Shown: one piece after another, positions 41,809-61,300 of the stretch
Layout of the letters: the number at the start of each line of letters is the position of its first letter
How positions within the stretch are numbered: position 1 is the first letter of the stretch
Assembly: GCA_030267565.1 (NCBI GenBank)
Contig: BRXU01000018.1
Coordinates: forward strand, 434,001 to 498,000
Direction: 5' to 3'
DNA: 64,000 nucleotides
Source: Pleodorina starrii
Lineage: Eukaryota; Chlorophyta; Chlorophyceae; Chlamydomonadales; Volvocaceae
Translations under genes and position numbers: made by a program
Notes under the pieces: generated by a model
Database searches by the model: none
Seen by the model: only the letters and a program-made list of their open reading frames with translations
What the model was told of the DNA's origin: nothing

Positions 41809-44800
41809 ATGACGGTGGAGCGACAGCCCGTTGGCTGCTTCTGTTTTTTCCGGAGAGATCATAAGGTGTGATGACTGTCCAATGGTTTAAGCTATTCGTG
41901 AGGCCAACCGTCTCCCTACTGACCGCACGCTCAAGCCTTTGCGTCTCCCCATCGGACGCCATCTCCTCAGGTTGGGAAAGCCAAGGGCGCCGGAGGCGCC
42001 ACGGTAGCTGTGGGAGCCGCCCATCGCGTGACCGCTGAGCCTGGGCTAGTCGCCGCAGCATTGCCCGCAGAACGCGAACCCCAGCCCGGCGTGCAAGTAC
42101 GCGTGTCCGCAACAGCAAGCGACGGCGTTCCTACACCGCCAGAGTCCGGCCCGACCAGCCCCGTTGCACCTGCCCAAGCGCCGCCTGCGACGGACGTTGG
42201 CTTACGACCGGCGGCGGCCGTGCCCACAGCGTCAGCGGCTCACACACCCCCCAGCGCTTGCTCTGCCACAACCCTTCAGCCGCCTGCGCTCAGAGGCGGG
42301 GCGCCGCCCCCGCAAGCCGCTGACTCCCTCCTCGAGCCTGCCCCCTCCCTCCGGGGCTTTGACGCGGCAGGGTCGTTGTCGGTCACCGCCGCCGCCGCCG
42401 CGGCTGCGACTCATCCAGCCGCAGCAATTGCTGATGCAGCCACTGCTGCTGCTGCTGCTGACGCCGCCGCTGCCGCCAATGCGACCGACGCGGCCGCAGC
42501 GACGGAGGTCCCCGACGCGATTGGGGCCCCCGAGCCCGACACTGTCGCCGCCAACGAAGCCGGCGGGTCCGCAGCCTCAGTGCTTGGCGCGGTGGCGACC
42601 ATCCCGGGTAACCCAGCCTCCACCTCGCCGGCAAACGACACAGCGGTCACCGATCCGGCGACCGCGGCACTGCCTGACGCCGTAACGTCTTCCGCCGGCG
42701 GCGCGGCCGGTGCAGTCCGCGCTGCGGCGGCCGACGCGGTCCCTGCCCCCGATGAGGAGGCCTTTGCGCTGTCCACCGTCTCCTCCCGCTGCTCCACAGA
42801 GTTCTACAGCGCCGGCGGCTGGTCGCAGTTCGGGGGAGAGGACGGCGAGTTGCTGGGCGGCCCGGCGGCGGCGCTCAGCCTCTTTCACTCCCTGGAAGTC
42901 CCCGATGTCCCGGCCACCACCGCTGCTGGCTCTGCTGCTGCTGGCTCTGCTGCTGCTGGTTCTGCTGCTGCTGGCTCTGCTGCCGCCGCAATGCTGGGGC
43001 AACACGCTTCCAATAACGAAGCTTGTAGCAATGTACAAGAACGGGAACCGCAGCAGCAGCAGCAGCAGCGTGATCACCGCGCGGGACCTTGCCCGGAGGA
43101 CGGGCCCGCGTCCCGTGCAGAGGCCCCTGCCGCTGACAGCCGCGCGCCGGCGACTGGTGCTGCGCCGGCGGAGGGCAGCGGGCTCGCGGCCGGGCTGCCG
43201 CCTTCGCCGCTGCGGGGAAGCGCCCCGCACGCCCCGCTGCCGCCGGCAGGCCCCGGCAGCAGCCCGTCCGCGCCGCCCCTGGTGGACGCAGTGCATCAGC
43301 CGGTTGAAAACCCGGAAGGCACCGAAAGGCGCCCCGTGTTGGGTGGCGACAGCGGCGGCGGCCACGAGCAGCGGCAGCAGGAACCGCAGCAGCAGCAGCA
43401 GGAACGGCAGCAGCAGCAAGCAGAGGGTGCCAGCCCCGGCGGACGGGACGCCGTCGGGGCCTGGGCCAACGGCAGCAACGCCGGTGCGGAAGGCAGCGGC
43501 GCGGCCGCGGCGGCGGCACAGCCGCAGGGCACTGGCGCCGCCGCCGCCGCCGCCGCCGCCTCTTCCCGCGATGCCGTACTGGATCAGGTGGCGGATCTGT
43601 ACGGTGTTCAGGCTCGGCCTTGCAAGGCCTGCCAGACGCTGCTGCACTTCTGCAAGGCCAACGGTGTGGCGCCGGAGAGCCTGGCGGGCGAGCTGCAAGC
43701 TCGGGGCCTGCCAGACGCGGAGGCGCTTACGAAGGTACGTGCCGGGGGTTGGGAGCTGACTGTCACTTCACCCGCCACGTCAGCTTGCCGCCGCCGCCCC
43801 GCCGCCGCCGTTATATTCACCATCCACATCCTCCTCCGCCGCCGCCGCTGTATTCACCACCCCATACATCCTCCGCCACCGCCTCCCGCTGCGCCGCCCC
43901 TGCCCCCCACCTCAGGTGGTCCGGGGCGTGTCTGAGCGCCTGGCCGACCTGGCATCCGACGAGGGCTGGCACATGGTCCGCAACGACGAGCTGCAGCTGC
44001 TGTACCGGAACCTGCCGGGGAGCAGCGTGCACGCCTTCAGGGCGCGATGCACGCTGGAGCACCCCGTGGAGGTGAGGGCCGCGGGGAAGAGGGGGCGGGG
44101 GGTGCCTGGGCGGGGCGTGCTCTCAGGACCGGACATGTCTCTTCCTAGACACCCTAAGCCCCAACCCGCCGTCGGTCCCCGCCCGCCCGCCCCTGCCTCG
44201 CCCCTGCCTCACCCCTGCCTCACCCCGCCCGGCTGCTGTTGTGGCAGCAACTCCTGGCGCTGACTCGGGAGGTGGACCTGGTTCCCTCCTGGAACAAGTA
44301 CTGCACCACCGCCAGCGTGCTGCGGGAGATGAGCGTCACGGACGTTGTGGTGAGGGCAGGGCAGGGGAGGGGAGGGGCCGGCGGCACTGCCGCCGGCAGC
44401 GCTGCCTCGGCCTTGTTGTTGATTGTCGAGTGCTGTTACCGGTACTGCAGTATGGGCGCCGTCAAACGCTACTACTGCCGTTGCCGTTGCCGTTTGGTTC
44501 CTTTTTGTTTGGTGGTGAAATGGGAACATGGGATGGGTACTTACAATGGTGCCTTGCCTTGCCCCGCCGCGCCCAGGTGTACATGGCGCTGTGGGTGCCC
44601 TGGCCCTTCCACAATGTGGGCTTCTTGCTGGAAGCCAACGGCGCGGACCTGTACGAGGAGGAGGGCCGCCTGCTCGTCTGCTTCCAGTCGCCCAACACCA
44701 GACCCGCGCAGGTGCGTGCTCGTGTGCCTGTGTGCGGGGCGGCCGCGAGGGCGGCGCCGCGGCCGCGGCCGCGGGGGCCGCGGGGACGCCGCGGCCGCGC

Positions 44801-45986
44801 CGCGCCGCGGCCGCGGGGGCATGCGGGGCCATGCGGCCATGCACACAGGAGGGGCTCCGGGTCGGCGGGCTGGGCCCTGGGTTCGCGCGCTGCTGGGACC
44901 TGGGAGGGTGCACCTGGCTGCCTCGGCCTTGCGCCCTGTGTACCGCTACCCAACGTGTGGCTCCCCAACCTCAAGAGGCACCGCCGGCCCCGCCCTGCCT
45001 AGATCGGCGCCCTGCTGGCAATGGAGTGGACGGAGAGACACTCACCACCGGTGGTGGTCACCGGTGGGCGGCCTCAGGCGGAACACCCATGATGACCCGC
45101 CCTTGCACCCTTCGTTGCCCCTCCCTGTAGGGCTCCGACGGAACTCCGGCGTCGCCGCCACCGGCGCCGCCACCGGTGCCGCCACCGGTGCCGCCGCCGA
45201 CGCTCCCGCCCGGGTCTGAGAAGCACACCAGAGTCCGTATGCTGGCGCCCTCCTGCATCAGCCTCCGGCCGCTGCCGCCCAAGTCGCCCGGCGGCCCGAC
45301 ACGCACGCACTGCGAGGTGCAGTGCTATGTGGACCCCGGTCTGCGGCACGTGCCGCCCTTCATCATCTCCTTTGTGCTCAGGGTGTTCAGCCCCTTTATG
45401 TACGCAGCGGTGAAGAAGGTGGGTGAGGCCCGCGGCCTGGCCGCCCTCAGCCCCTTCCCCCCACACACGGTCTGCGGTTGGCGGTGTGGCAGGGCTCGGG
45501 GAGGGGCGACGCGGCGGGGTGCTCGATGTCTGTTTCATGGGTCATTGGCCCTTTCGGGTCACTGAACCGTCGGTCATCAACCCGTGGGTCATCGACCCGT
45601 GGGTCATCGACCCGTGGGTCCTCAACCCGTGGGTCACCGACCCTTTTGGGTCACCGACCCCTCGGTCAATGATGGCTACATCACGACAGGTGCGCCCTTC
45701 GGGCACTTGCGCAGGCACGGGCTCCAGCTCAGGCTCCGGCCATCGTTCGTATACATATTTCCACCGGCTGCCGCCTCCTCCACTTCCGCCTGTGGTGCAG
45801 GCGCTGGCCGCAGCGTTCAAGTCCCCCACCAGTCCCCTGCCACAGCGGATCCAGCAACGGCCAGAGCTGTACGACCTTGTACGGCGCCGCACGGAGGCTT
45901 TCTTGCGGCCGCGGGCAGCGGATGGCAAGGATGCAGCAGCAGCAGCAACAACAACGGGGGCGGCAGGCGCTGCCATAACAAACTGA
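41809..45986 (+). CDS. START-domain (StAR-related lipid-transfer) protein
   Basis: Seven phase-0 exons were spliced: 41809-41865, 41971-43734, 43916-44071, 44248-44349, 44577-44711, 45131-45418 and 45801-45986 (TGA), giving 895 residues. The ATG at 41809 begins MTVERQPVGCFCFFRRDHK. Residues 20-560 are low-complexity Ala/Pro/Gln, with one better-ordered piece, STVSSRCSTEFYSAGGWSQF. After KACQTLLHFCKANGVAPESL comes a START-like fold (about 610-830). It contains EGWHMVRNDELQLLYRNLPG, SSVHAFRARCTLEHPVEQLL, REVDLVPSWNKYCTTASVL, YMALWVPWPFHNVGFLLEAN and RHVPPFIISFVLRVFSPFMY. START domains bind a lipid or sterol in a deep pocket. Here the ligand is unknown and no membrane anchor or signal peptide is clear. 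A Pro-rich loop (about 743-762) splits the fold. Coding repeats SAAAG lie near 42927-42990. The family call is by pattern only. Confidence 0.8.
45551..45668. repeat. 15-bp GGGTCATCGACCCGT tandem repeat in START-protein intron 6
   Basis: Six to seven units of about 15 bases alternate GGGTC and GACCC half-sites. They include exact GACCCGTGGGTC elements at 45594-45605 and 45609-45620. The tract lies between exons 6 and 7. Confidence 0.88.
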
Positions 45987-47568
45987 GCTGCGTGCGCGTT
46001 GGCCAGTGGGTTTACTCGCAAGCGGGCGAGGTTGGGCGGGGCGGGTCGGGAGGGGGCGGGGGGCCACGGCAACATGATGGCCCCGCTTCGACCGTGCGGC
46101 GTCTCGCTGCGATAGGGGAGGCTTAGGGGGTCCATGGGATAGTAAAACCGAAACCGCAGCGGAGGGAGGTAGGCGACCAATGGGCAGGGGGAAGGCCAGG
46201 GGACCGCATCTCGGCCCCCCGTTCACACGCCTGCTGTGCGCCTTGAGAGCTCTCGAGGGTGTCGACTGCCTGGGGCGAGCGCGCCGAGTCGCTGCCGTCG
46301 GCAGCGCCAGTGCGCAGCAGCTCGGACAGCAGCCAATCGCGACAACAGGACAGAGGTATCATGCGCGCCCGCACCCATGCCGCGCGGGGGCTGCACAAAA
46401 CCGACCATCCAGGGTGGGGGGGCCTGGCTTCTGTCGGGCCGTCCTGCGGGGAAACGGGTACAAACGTGCGATTGAACGATGTCGAAGTGTTGCGGAGGGC
46501 GACGAAAGTCAAGGAAGTAAGTATTTGGGGAGGGCCCGAAAGACCCAAGCGGAACAGCGGATCGAACGTGACGACGCGATTGATTTCCCGGTGAGGGAGA
46601 GAGCGAGAGGAGGGCGGGAGGGCCGGAGAGAGGACGGGCGGTATGGCGAGGGGATGCCCGGCGGCGAGATGTACGGCCGAGATGTCGTGCATGCGCAGGC
46701 AGGGCGTCAGTGCTCGCGTCCGTCAGTGCGGCTCCAGGCTATCAAACGCACACACGCGCACGCGTATATTCGGACCGGCCCGGATCGAACCGCATCGGAC
46801 CGGGCGTGTTTCTTACGTGAAACGTGATGGTTCTTACTTCCTTAGGGTACCGTATCATCTGTGCACCTGCATGTGCGCCTTGCTGCCTTGCGTGCCTTGC
46901 GCGCGTCGATTGGACGTACCGAAAACGCCGGCGGCGGCAGCCAAGGAACATCCAGCAGTTCGGCCCAAGTCCCTAGCACTCAACTCCACCCTAGCCGTGC
47001 AGATTTAACGGGGCCCCGCCCTTTTTCCGGCCTCGAGGAAGCCGACACCCCTCGTTCCCTCATAAGGACCGCTTCCGCCGCCTCGAAGCGAACCCCACAA
47101 GAGCAAAGAGACGTTCTTGTCTTCCGTTGAATGGAGTAAGGGATGGAAGTTAGGGTTGCTCCCTAGGGTGCCTGCGGAGAGGCTGGCAGCTGCGGGCTTT
47201 TCGGTCGCCTGGCGTTTGCGTTGTGTGACTGTGGAGGTGCGTGCGTGCGCCTGGCCTGATGACTGGTGTGGGCCAGGTACCCGCGGTCGAACCGGAACCG
47301 GGATGGCGTCGCTGACTTCACGTACAGAGGGCCCCATGCTGACAGGCTAGCTGCCGGTCACATCGGGCTGACGGGCTGTGGGTCCCCGACCTGGTGGATG
47401 ACGGGTACCGTATGTGAGGATGATGCAACATGTGGCGTGGACGCCGTTCACGAATGGGCCGTTCCCCGCCCCACCCCTCCCCATCCCACCTCCGTGTGCC
47501 ACCCAAGCGCGCGGGTGTATGTGCGGGTGTACAACAGGCACGCAAAGTTGCCGGTAACGTTGCCGTCA

Positions 47569-47629
47569 TGGTAACGTAATGCCGAGAGGAGTTATTACAC
47601 TCTGTTGTGGTAACGTAACGCCGAGAGGA
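47569..47629 (+). repeat. 22-bp direct repeat TGGTAACGTAAYGCCGAGAGGA
   Basis: Copies at 47569-47590 and 47608-47629 differ at one base, with unit spacing of 39 bases. A shorter relative, CGGTAACGT, lies just before. The function is unknown. Confidence 0.8.
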
Positions 47630-48567
47630 TAAAGCTGCCGCGAAGTACAGGTGGCGCTGTCGACCGTGAAGAAGCATTTTCCACAAGAAGCATTCGCCGC
47701 TTCACTGCCACTGCAACAACAAGGGTTGGAAGATCTAAAGCGCGTCCTGTCTTATATCTCTCCTCGATGCTGGCAGCGCCGAAGAGCCTACAACAAAGCA
47801 CGGGCGGTACTGGTCAGTATTTGTCGGGCCCGCGAGGGTGTATGGAGCAGCATGACTGCGACGCTGCCGTGTGCACCTATCTTCGGCAGTTCGCACCCAC
47901 CCATCCTCCGCATGTTCGCTGCTCAGCGCTCCCGCGCCCGGCGTGGTGCACGAAACAAACGTCTGTACCGCCGCAAATCGTAAGCAAACCCTAAAGAGAC
48001 CCATTACAGCCTCTGCCGAAGTGCCGATTCAAGGCAGCGCCCGCATAATGCACGTGTTGCCCTCTTTTACGCGGCTCGATCGTATCCAATACGGACCGCA
48101 ACGCAACAATACGCAATACGGAACGCGGCCGACAGCCGGCGGCGCCCAACTCGCGACGGAGACATCCACGTGGCAAGGCACTACAGTACAATACGACAGA
48201 TACCAACGCTGGCTTGTTGCAGCGCGTCTCATCCGTGGGTTTGGGTTTTTCCTTATTGCCGTCCGTGAACATGCGATGCGAGCTGCCTCCCCGCGACGAT
48301 CGACGCCCGCTGCTGCTGTGTACCAACCGGCGCCACCCCCAAGAGAGACCTACTACACAGCACACACACACACGGACGGACGGACATTTTAGTCGGGGTA
48401 AGGCCTCCGCTTCTCTAGCAAAGCTAGAGGCGCTACGGCTACACACACACATCACGCCCCCAGCAGATGGGACCGCCCGGAGTCGGGGCCCCGCATCAAA
48501 AGAGCCCCCTCCGCGTTTTGAATTACCACGGAACAACAACCCTGCGCCTGTTGTGCCTTCCCGAGGG

Positions 48568-48603
48568 CTAACGCCGTCTCCGTCCCTTCGCTGCGGTATC
48601 TTC
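48568..48603 (-). repeat. Dispersed GATACCGCAGCGGAG-type repeat, copy 4
   Basis: On the minus strand this reads GAAGATACCGCAGCGAAGGG and ends GGCGTTAGC. It is the best partner of the copy at 155-186. Confidence 0.55.
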
Positions 48604-50061
48604 ATTTTAACCTCCCGAGGGCTCTCCGGATAAGGGCCTTGTCCTGAACAGGCTTGCAGCCCCGCCTTACTGCCTTTCCTCCTTCCTAGCAGCGTCACGC
48701 CACGCCGGCCCCACAGCCAAACCCCCACATGCACACATCATGTTCTTCACTTGTCTCATCTAGTCTTCGGTCTCGGTTCGTCTGCAAAGTGACGACACGT
48801 GGGAACACAGCCCCGCCCGCCGGCCAGTTGAGTTCCCCCGCGCGCCTGCCCGAGGCCTTCCGAAAAGCGCGAAAGCTTTTATCCGACACAAGATCGGCCC
48901 GAAGGGTTTTTTAGGGTTTCGAGGCACGAGAAGGGCCCATTGGGCTAATCAACCAGCGAACGAGCGAGCGAGCGAGCTGCCAGCGCAGGCCGCCGCGAAA
49001 AGCACAACCAACCCTGCACAACGCCGTTATGGGCACGCAGCGGCATGATAAGCAGGCCCTAGACTCGCTGTTGCAGAAACACTTCAAAAAAACAACACAG
49101 AGAGGCAAGGAACGCACATAGTGCCCGACCTGGCCTTTTCCCAAATGCATTACCGGTACCGTAGTCCAACAAGCACCTTTGAAGGCGTGAAACGGCAGCC
49201 GTACCATCCATCCTGCCACTACCAGAGCTTTGCTCTCAGAACCAAAGCCCCACTACGGAGGGCTCTTGGACCATAAAACATGGCGGTTTCTGCCCCTCGG
49301 TGCTCTCTCTTTTCAGGGGGGCCCAACTTTCCGCCGCAAAAGTCACAGATAGAACGTCGCGGGGACAGTACCGGAACTCCTTAACGACACGCGACACGCG
49401 CAATCACTCTTGAATGCATCTCTCTGGTCAAGCAGACAAGACAACAACATTTTTTACCAACCCGTCCGGCTCGCCGTGCTCCACGCAACAGCAGTTTTCT
49501 TTCCTGCGACGCTGCGAGGCGAACATAGTTCCCGCCACCATCCCTCGAACGAAAAGCAAAATATGAACCATGCTTCCATGCAGGTGCAGCATGCATGCAA
49601 CCCCACACCATCGGACTCTCCGCGCGCCACGCACCACCCACCTTCTGCGTTGACAACAGAGAACCACCTCAAAAACCCAAGTAGCAAACACCAAACCTAA
49701 AAATCAAGACCGTTTCATGCACACCCACCCACCCACCCACCCACCCATTCCCCGCCCGGTAATCCCACTCTCGCCCGACACCCGCTCTCATTCGCCCGCC
49801 GCCGCATTCGCCCAACCACTCCCAACCCCAAACCCACGCCTCCACGCGCAACGCACGTGCCTCAGCTTATTGCCTCCGTCTCTGCTCCCGCTTGGCACCG
49901 CAGATTATGGTATACGGAGGCCCCTGAGCCCTCAAAAGAGTAACACCTGTTCCCCCCATGCCCCCGCCCTTCGATTCTCGTCCCTCCTGCCCGCCCTCGT
50001 GCCCCCTCCCCCTCGGAGCTTCATCCCTCGCCTCATCCCCGCCCTGCGATGTGATCGGTCA

Positions 50062-57344
<7,283 letters not shown>

Positions 57345-58346
57345 ATTTGGAGATATTTGAATAATCGTGTTGATATTGTTGATTTGATGGTGGCGGTGGC
57401 GTTTGAGAGCAAGGAAAAGAAAGCAAAGAAAGCTCGCACTCTTTGCTGCTTGCGGGCCTCCGCTTTTAAAAATAAGAAAGTTACATCGCTCCGTAATCAA
57501 AAGTGCCGGTACTCCGGCGCGAGTTTGTGTAGGGGAGGCGCCGCATCTTTGTTTGTTGGGTCGAAATCTGGGGGTGGCGCAACGCGAGGATCCTGAAAGG
57601 TTACCTGGGCGGCTGCCCAGGAGCGATTTGCGTCACTGCCGTACACCTCACATGGGAGGTCCTCCCGAAAACACAAAGGTGGCTTACGGCCAGCGGCCGG
57701 TGCGCGGTGAGACACGTTTTGCGAACACACTGCGCACAAGAGCAGCTTGTCCTCGGCTCCTCGCAACAGAGGCAGATCTCTCAAAGAAAGGCATTTCGGA
57801 ATAAAAATCTTAATTTCCGGCACGGACCGACTTTGTCCCCACCTTTGTGTAGCCCTTGTGCAGCGCCGTCGGCGCGTCGTGCTCTACGGTAAGGCTTAGG
57901 CCATGAAAAAAACGTTTGCATAGGCGCCGATCGATGCGGGCGTCCAAGCCTTTCGTTCTCTCTTGGCCTCGCTGACTCTTGCTGACGACGGTGCAGGCGC
58001 GCTGACCCTGGCTAGCCTCGTTCCGAGACCGACCAGATACCGACCAGATCGACAAAAAAACAAGCACCATCATATTCGCGCCGCGCTCTCTCTTCACAAC
58101 TGCAGCAGCCGCAGCCGAAGCAGAAGCAGCAGCATAAGCAAGCTCAGCAGCAGGAGCAAGCTTCCACACAGCCGTCACGCCTCTCCGCGCGACTGCGGTC
58201 GTTTACTCGATCCGCCCGACATCATTGGCGACGTCCAGCCCTCTCCAACTCGCTCCTGCTCGCGCTCGCGCTCGCGCTAAGCAGGGCCGCACGTGCGTTC
58301 GCGCTAATCAGCGCCCCAGTCGGCCGGCAGTGAGTCTGTTGTGAGC
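57345..58346. promoter_or_regulatory. Divergent promoter region between kinase and unknown-protein genes
   Basis: This 1.0-kb stretch separates two start codons pointing apart, so it should carry both promoters and 5' leaders. AT-rich spots lie at 57355-57390 and 57470-57500 (TTTTAAAAATAAG). CAGCAG- and CGCTCG-type short repeats lie near 58100-58150 and 58250-58280. No shared element can be assigned. A further 5' exon of the right-hand gene cannot be excluded. Confidence 0.5.
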
Positions 58347-61300
58347 ATGCGGACCGCCGCCCGCGCAGCAGCCCCGCCCGGCCACGCCCACGGCCGCGGC
58401 GCCGCCAGCTGTGGCGCCTCGCCGCCGGCCTTTGCTCCGCAGCTCAAGCACCATCCCGGCCGCCCTGCCCCGTCTGCGGCTGCTGCCGCGGCGGCGGCGA
58501 CTCCCGGTGCGCCGCCGATAGGTTCGGGTGATCTGGGTTTGGGGGATCTGGGTTCTGGGGATTTGGTTTCTGGGGATCTGGGTTCGGGGGATCGGGCCGT
58601 GTCCCGGCTGTGGCGGTTGGCGATCGGCGGTTGGCGGTTGGTGGTTGTGCAATGACAACGACAGGCCTCTCCGGGGAGGTTGAGGGAGGGTGGTTCTGAG
58701 GAGGAATGAGGGAGGGGGGCAATGAGGGAGGGGGGGGGGGGCTGCGACACAGGTCCTGATTGTTGAACTGAGCTACCGTATGTGGGTCGATCGATCGACC
58801 GACCGACCGACGCTGGCGGACTTCTGGAATTCTGGGGCGGCAAACGCCGCCGCCTCGGCAAACGCCTGGAAGTACCCCCGCCCCCGCCCCTCCTCCCAAC
58901 CGCCCCTTTCCATCCATCCACCACCGACCCACCTCATCACCGCAGGCGGCTCCGGCAGCAGCAGCAGCAGCAGCAGCGCCGGGCCATCAGGACAGGCACC
59001 CGGCGGCGGAGGCGGCGGCCCGCCGCCACGAACGTCGGCTGCGCCGCCGCCGCCGGCAGCTGACGCCGCCGCCGCCGCCCATCACCAACCGGAAGTCACC
59101 GGTAACCCGCCGCGGCTGGACGCGTTCCTGCACTCGCAGCAGCCAGAAGAGCACTATCACCACCACCACCATCTTTCTCAAGTGCCGCCCGCTTTCCAAA
59201 CCTTGGATCTGGTGGAGCGGCGACATCGGCACCACCACCACCAACATCCCCCCGCCGAGGGCCAGCCCCAGCCCACGCCCCAGCCGCAGCCCGAGCATCA
59301 CCACCACCACGCCCACGCCCCCGCGCTTCGCTCCCTGGACGCCGGCCGCGAGTACGACGGCGGCGGCGGCGGCAGCGGCGGCGCGGCGGTGGGCCTGGGG
59401 TGGGAGCCGCCGGCACCCAACCAGCGCGTCGCCGCCGCGCGAGCCGCCGCCGTGTCGTCGTCGGCCGACGAGTTGGCGGTGAGTTTGGGCGGATTGGGGA
59501 GGGCTGAGGGCTCCCGCGGGTGTTGGTGGGCGGTGGGTGGTTGGTGCGGTGGGTTGGGTTGGGCGTGGGCGTGGGCGTGGGGTGGTTGGGCACTTGGTGT
59601 TGTTCCTGGCTTTGCCTAGCTGCCCGTATCACCAGCGCCGTGCTGCTACTGCTGTTGCTGCAGCTATTGTTCTTGACGTTTTTTCACATCACCTGCATTG
59701 TCACTCGCACTTCCTCTTACCGTATACGGTGCATGCACAGCATCCTCTTCGCTCGCTCTCTCACTCGCTCGCGCGAGCCCTGAAGCTAAATTGTCTCAAC
59801 ATTTGTTGTCTCTCCCACCCACTCGCTCCCCCACTCGCTCCCCCACTCGCTCGCTCACGCGAGGCCACCCCCAGGAGGTCTGCAGCGCCACCAACCGCCA
59901 GTGCTACCTGCTGTCACCCGACCTGAAGGAGCTGCACCGCTCGCTGCTGCCCACCCGAACCACCGCCCACGACGTGATCACGATCGACGAGGCCAGCCTC
60001 GTTGACCTGCCGCTGGAGCGCGGCAGCCGCACGCCTGCCGTACGACAGGACGAGATGTACGACATGGCGGCGGATACCTTTGCCGTGGCGATGGCGGCGG
60101 CGGAGAACGCGGGGCTGTCGCCCGAGGAGATCGAACAGTACGGCGTGGACATGTTCATCCTGGGCCGCGGCCGAGACGAGGGCGGCGTGCCGGCGGCGCC
60201 GCCGACGGCGGCGACGGAGGCGACGCGGTGGCCGTACGACACCGGCGTCCCAGCGCTGCAGCCCGGCGGCGCCGCGCACACGGCGGCGCACATCCACCAC
60301 TTCCGCGGTCACCGCGGCCATGAGCACCTGCGCCCTAGCCACGGCTCCGCGTCGTACGACGCGCATGAGCAGCATCTGCAGTACGACATCGTCAGCGGCG
60401 TCGTGGTGCCGCCGGCGGTCGTCGACCCGCGGCGGCGCGACCAGCTCTGGGAGGATGTGCAGGCGCTGCAGGAAGGCGGCGAGCTCTACATCGGCGATCT
60501 GCCGACCCACGGGTCACCGCCGGGCCACGACGATGACGGATCGCGGGGTGCTGGCGGTGCCCAGACCGCCGCGATGCGCGGCGGCGGCGCCGCGGCGCGG
60601 TCTGGCGCCGCCAGCAGCGGCGGGGCACCGAGGGTACTCGGCGGCGGCGGCGGCCGGTGGCTCTTTCCACGTGCGTCGCAGATGACGCCCCGGGCCCGCG
60701 CCCTGACGTCAGCGTTTGTACGGCGCGCTCTGCCGTCGACGACGACGGCGGCGGCGACGGCAGGTGCGTCGTGGCTGCCGCAGCTGCCGCCGCGTCGCTT
60801 CTCCGTTGGCCGCCGCGCCGCGCTCGCGGTGCCGCTGCCCGCCGCCAAACGCAGCGGCGCGTCCACCGCTGCTGACAGCGACGGCGGCGGCGGCGGCGGC
60901 GCCGACGCGCCTGCGGCCAGCCCCGCCACCGCAGCGACTGCGGCCAAAGGCAGAAAGAAGCAGCGGAAACCCGATGGCAGCAGCGGCGGCAGCGGCAGCG
61001 GCAGCGGCAGCACCGCCGGTGTCGGCTTCGGCGCCGCCAAGGCGAGCAAGGCCCGCGCGCCCAAGGCGGCGGCGGCGGCGCCGCCGCCGGGACAAGAAAT
61101 CGGCGGCGTGCCGGCTGTTCCAACGGCGCAGGCCCCCGCGACGCCGTCGTACAGCCGTACAGCTGTCAGCCGCCAGGCCGCCAAGGTGGCGGACCGCGTC
61201 GCTACGGCGGCGCCGCCGCCGCCGAAGGCCCCCAGGGGGAAAGACGACGCGGTAGCGAAGGGGCAGGAGCGGCACGAGCAGAGCAGGGCTGCGACGGCGC

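Larger units (their letters stand above)
45987..50061. other. 4.1-kb convergent gene-poor stretch
   Basis: It lies between the 3' ends of the START-protein and kinase genes. I see no supported exon. It contains two copies of the GATACCGCAGCGGAG-type repeat (46151-46167 and 48568-48603), a 22-base direct repeat (47569-47629), an ACCC-type microsatellite near 49721-49746 and several TACCGTA-rich spots. Confidence 0.45.
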
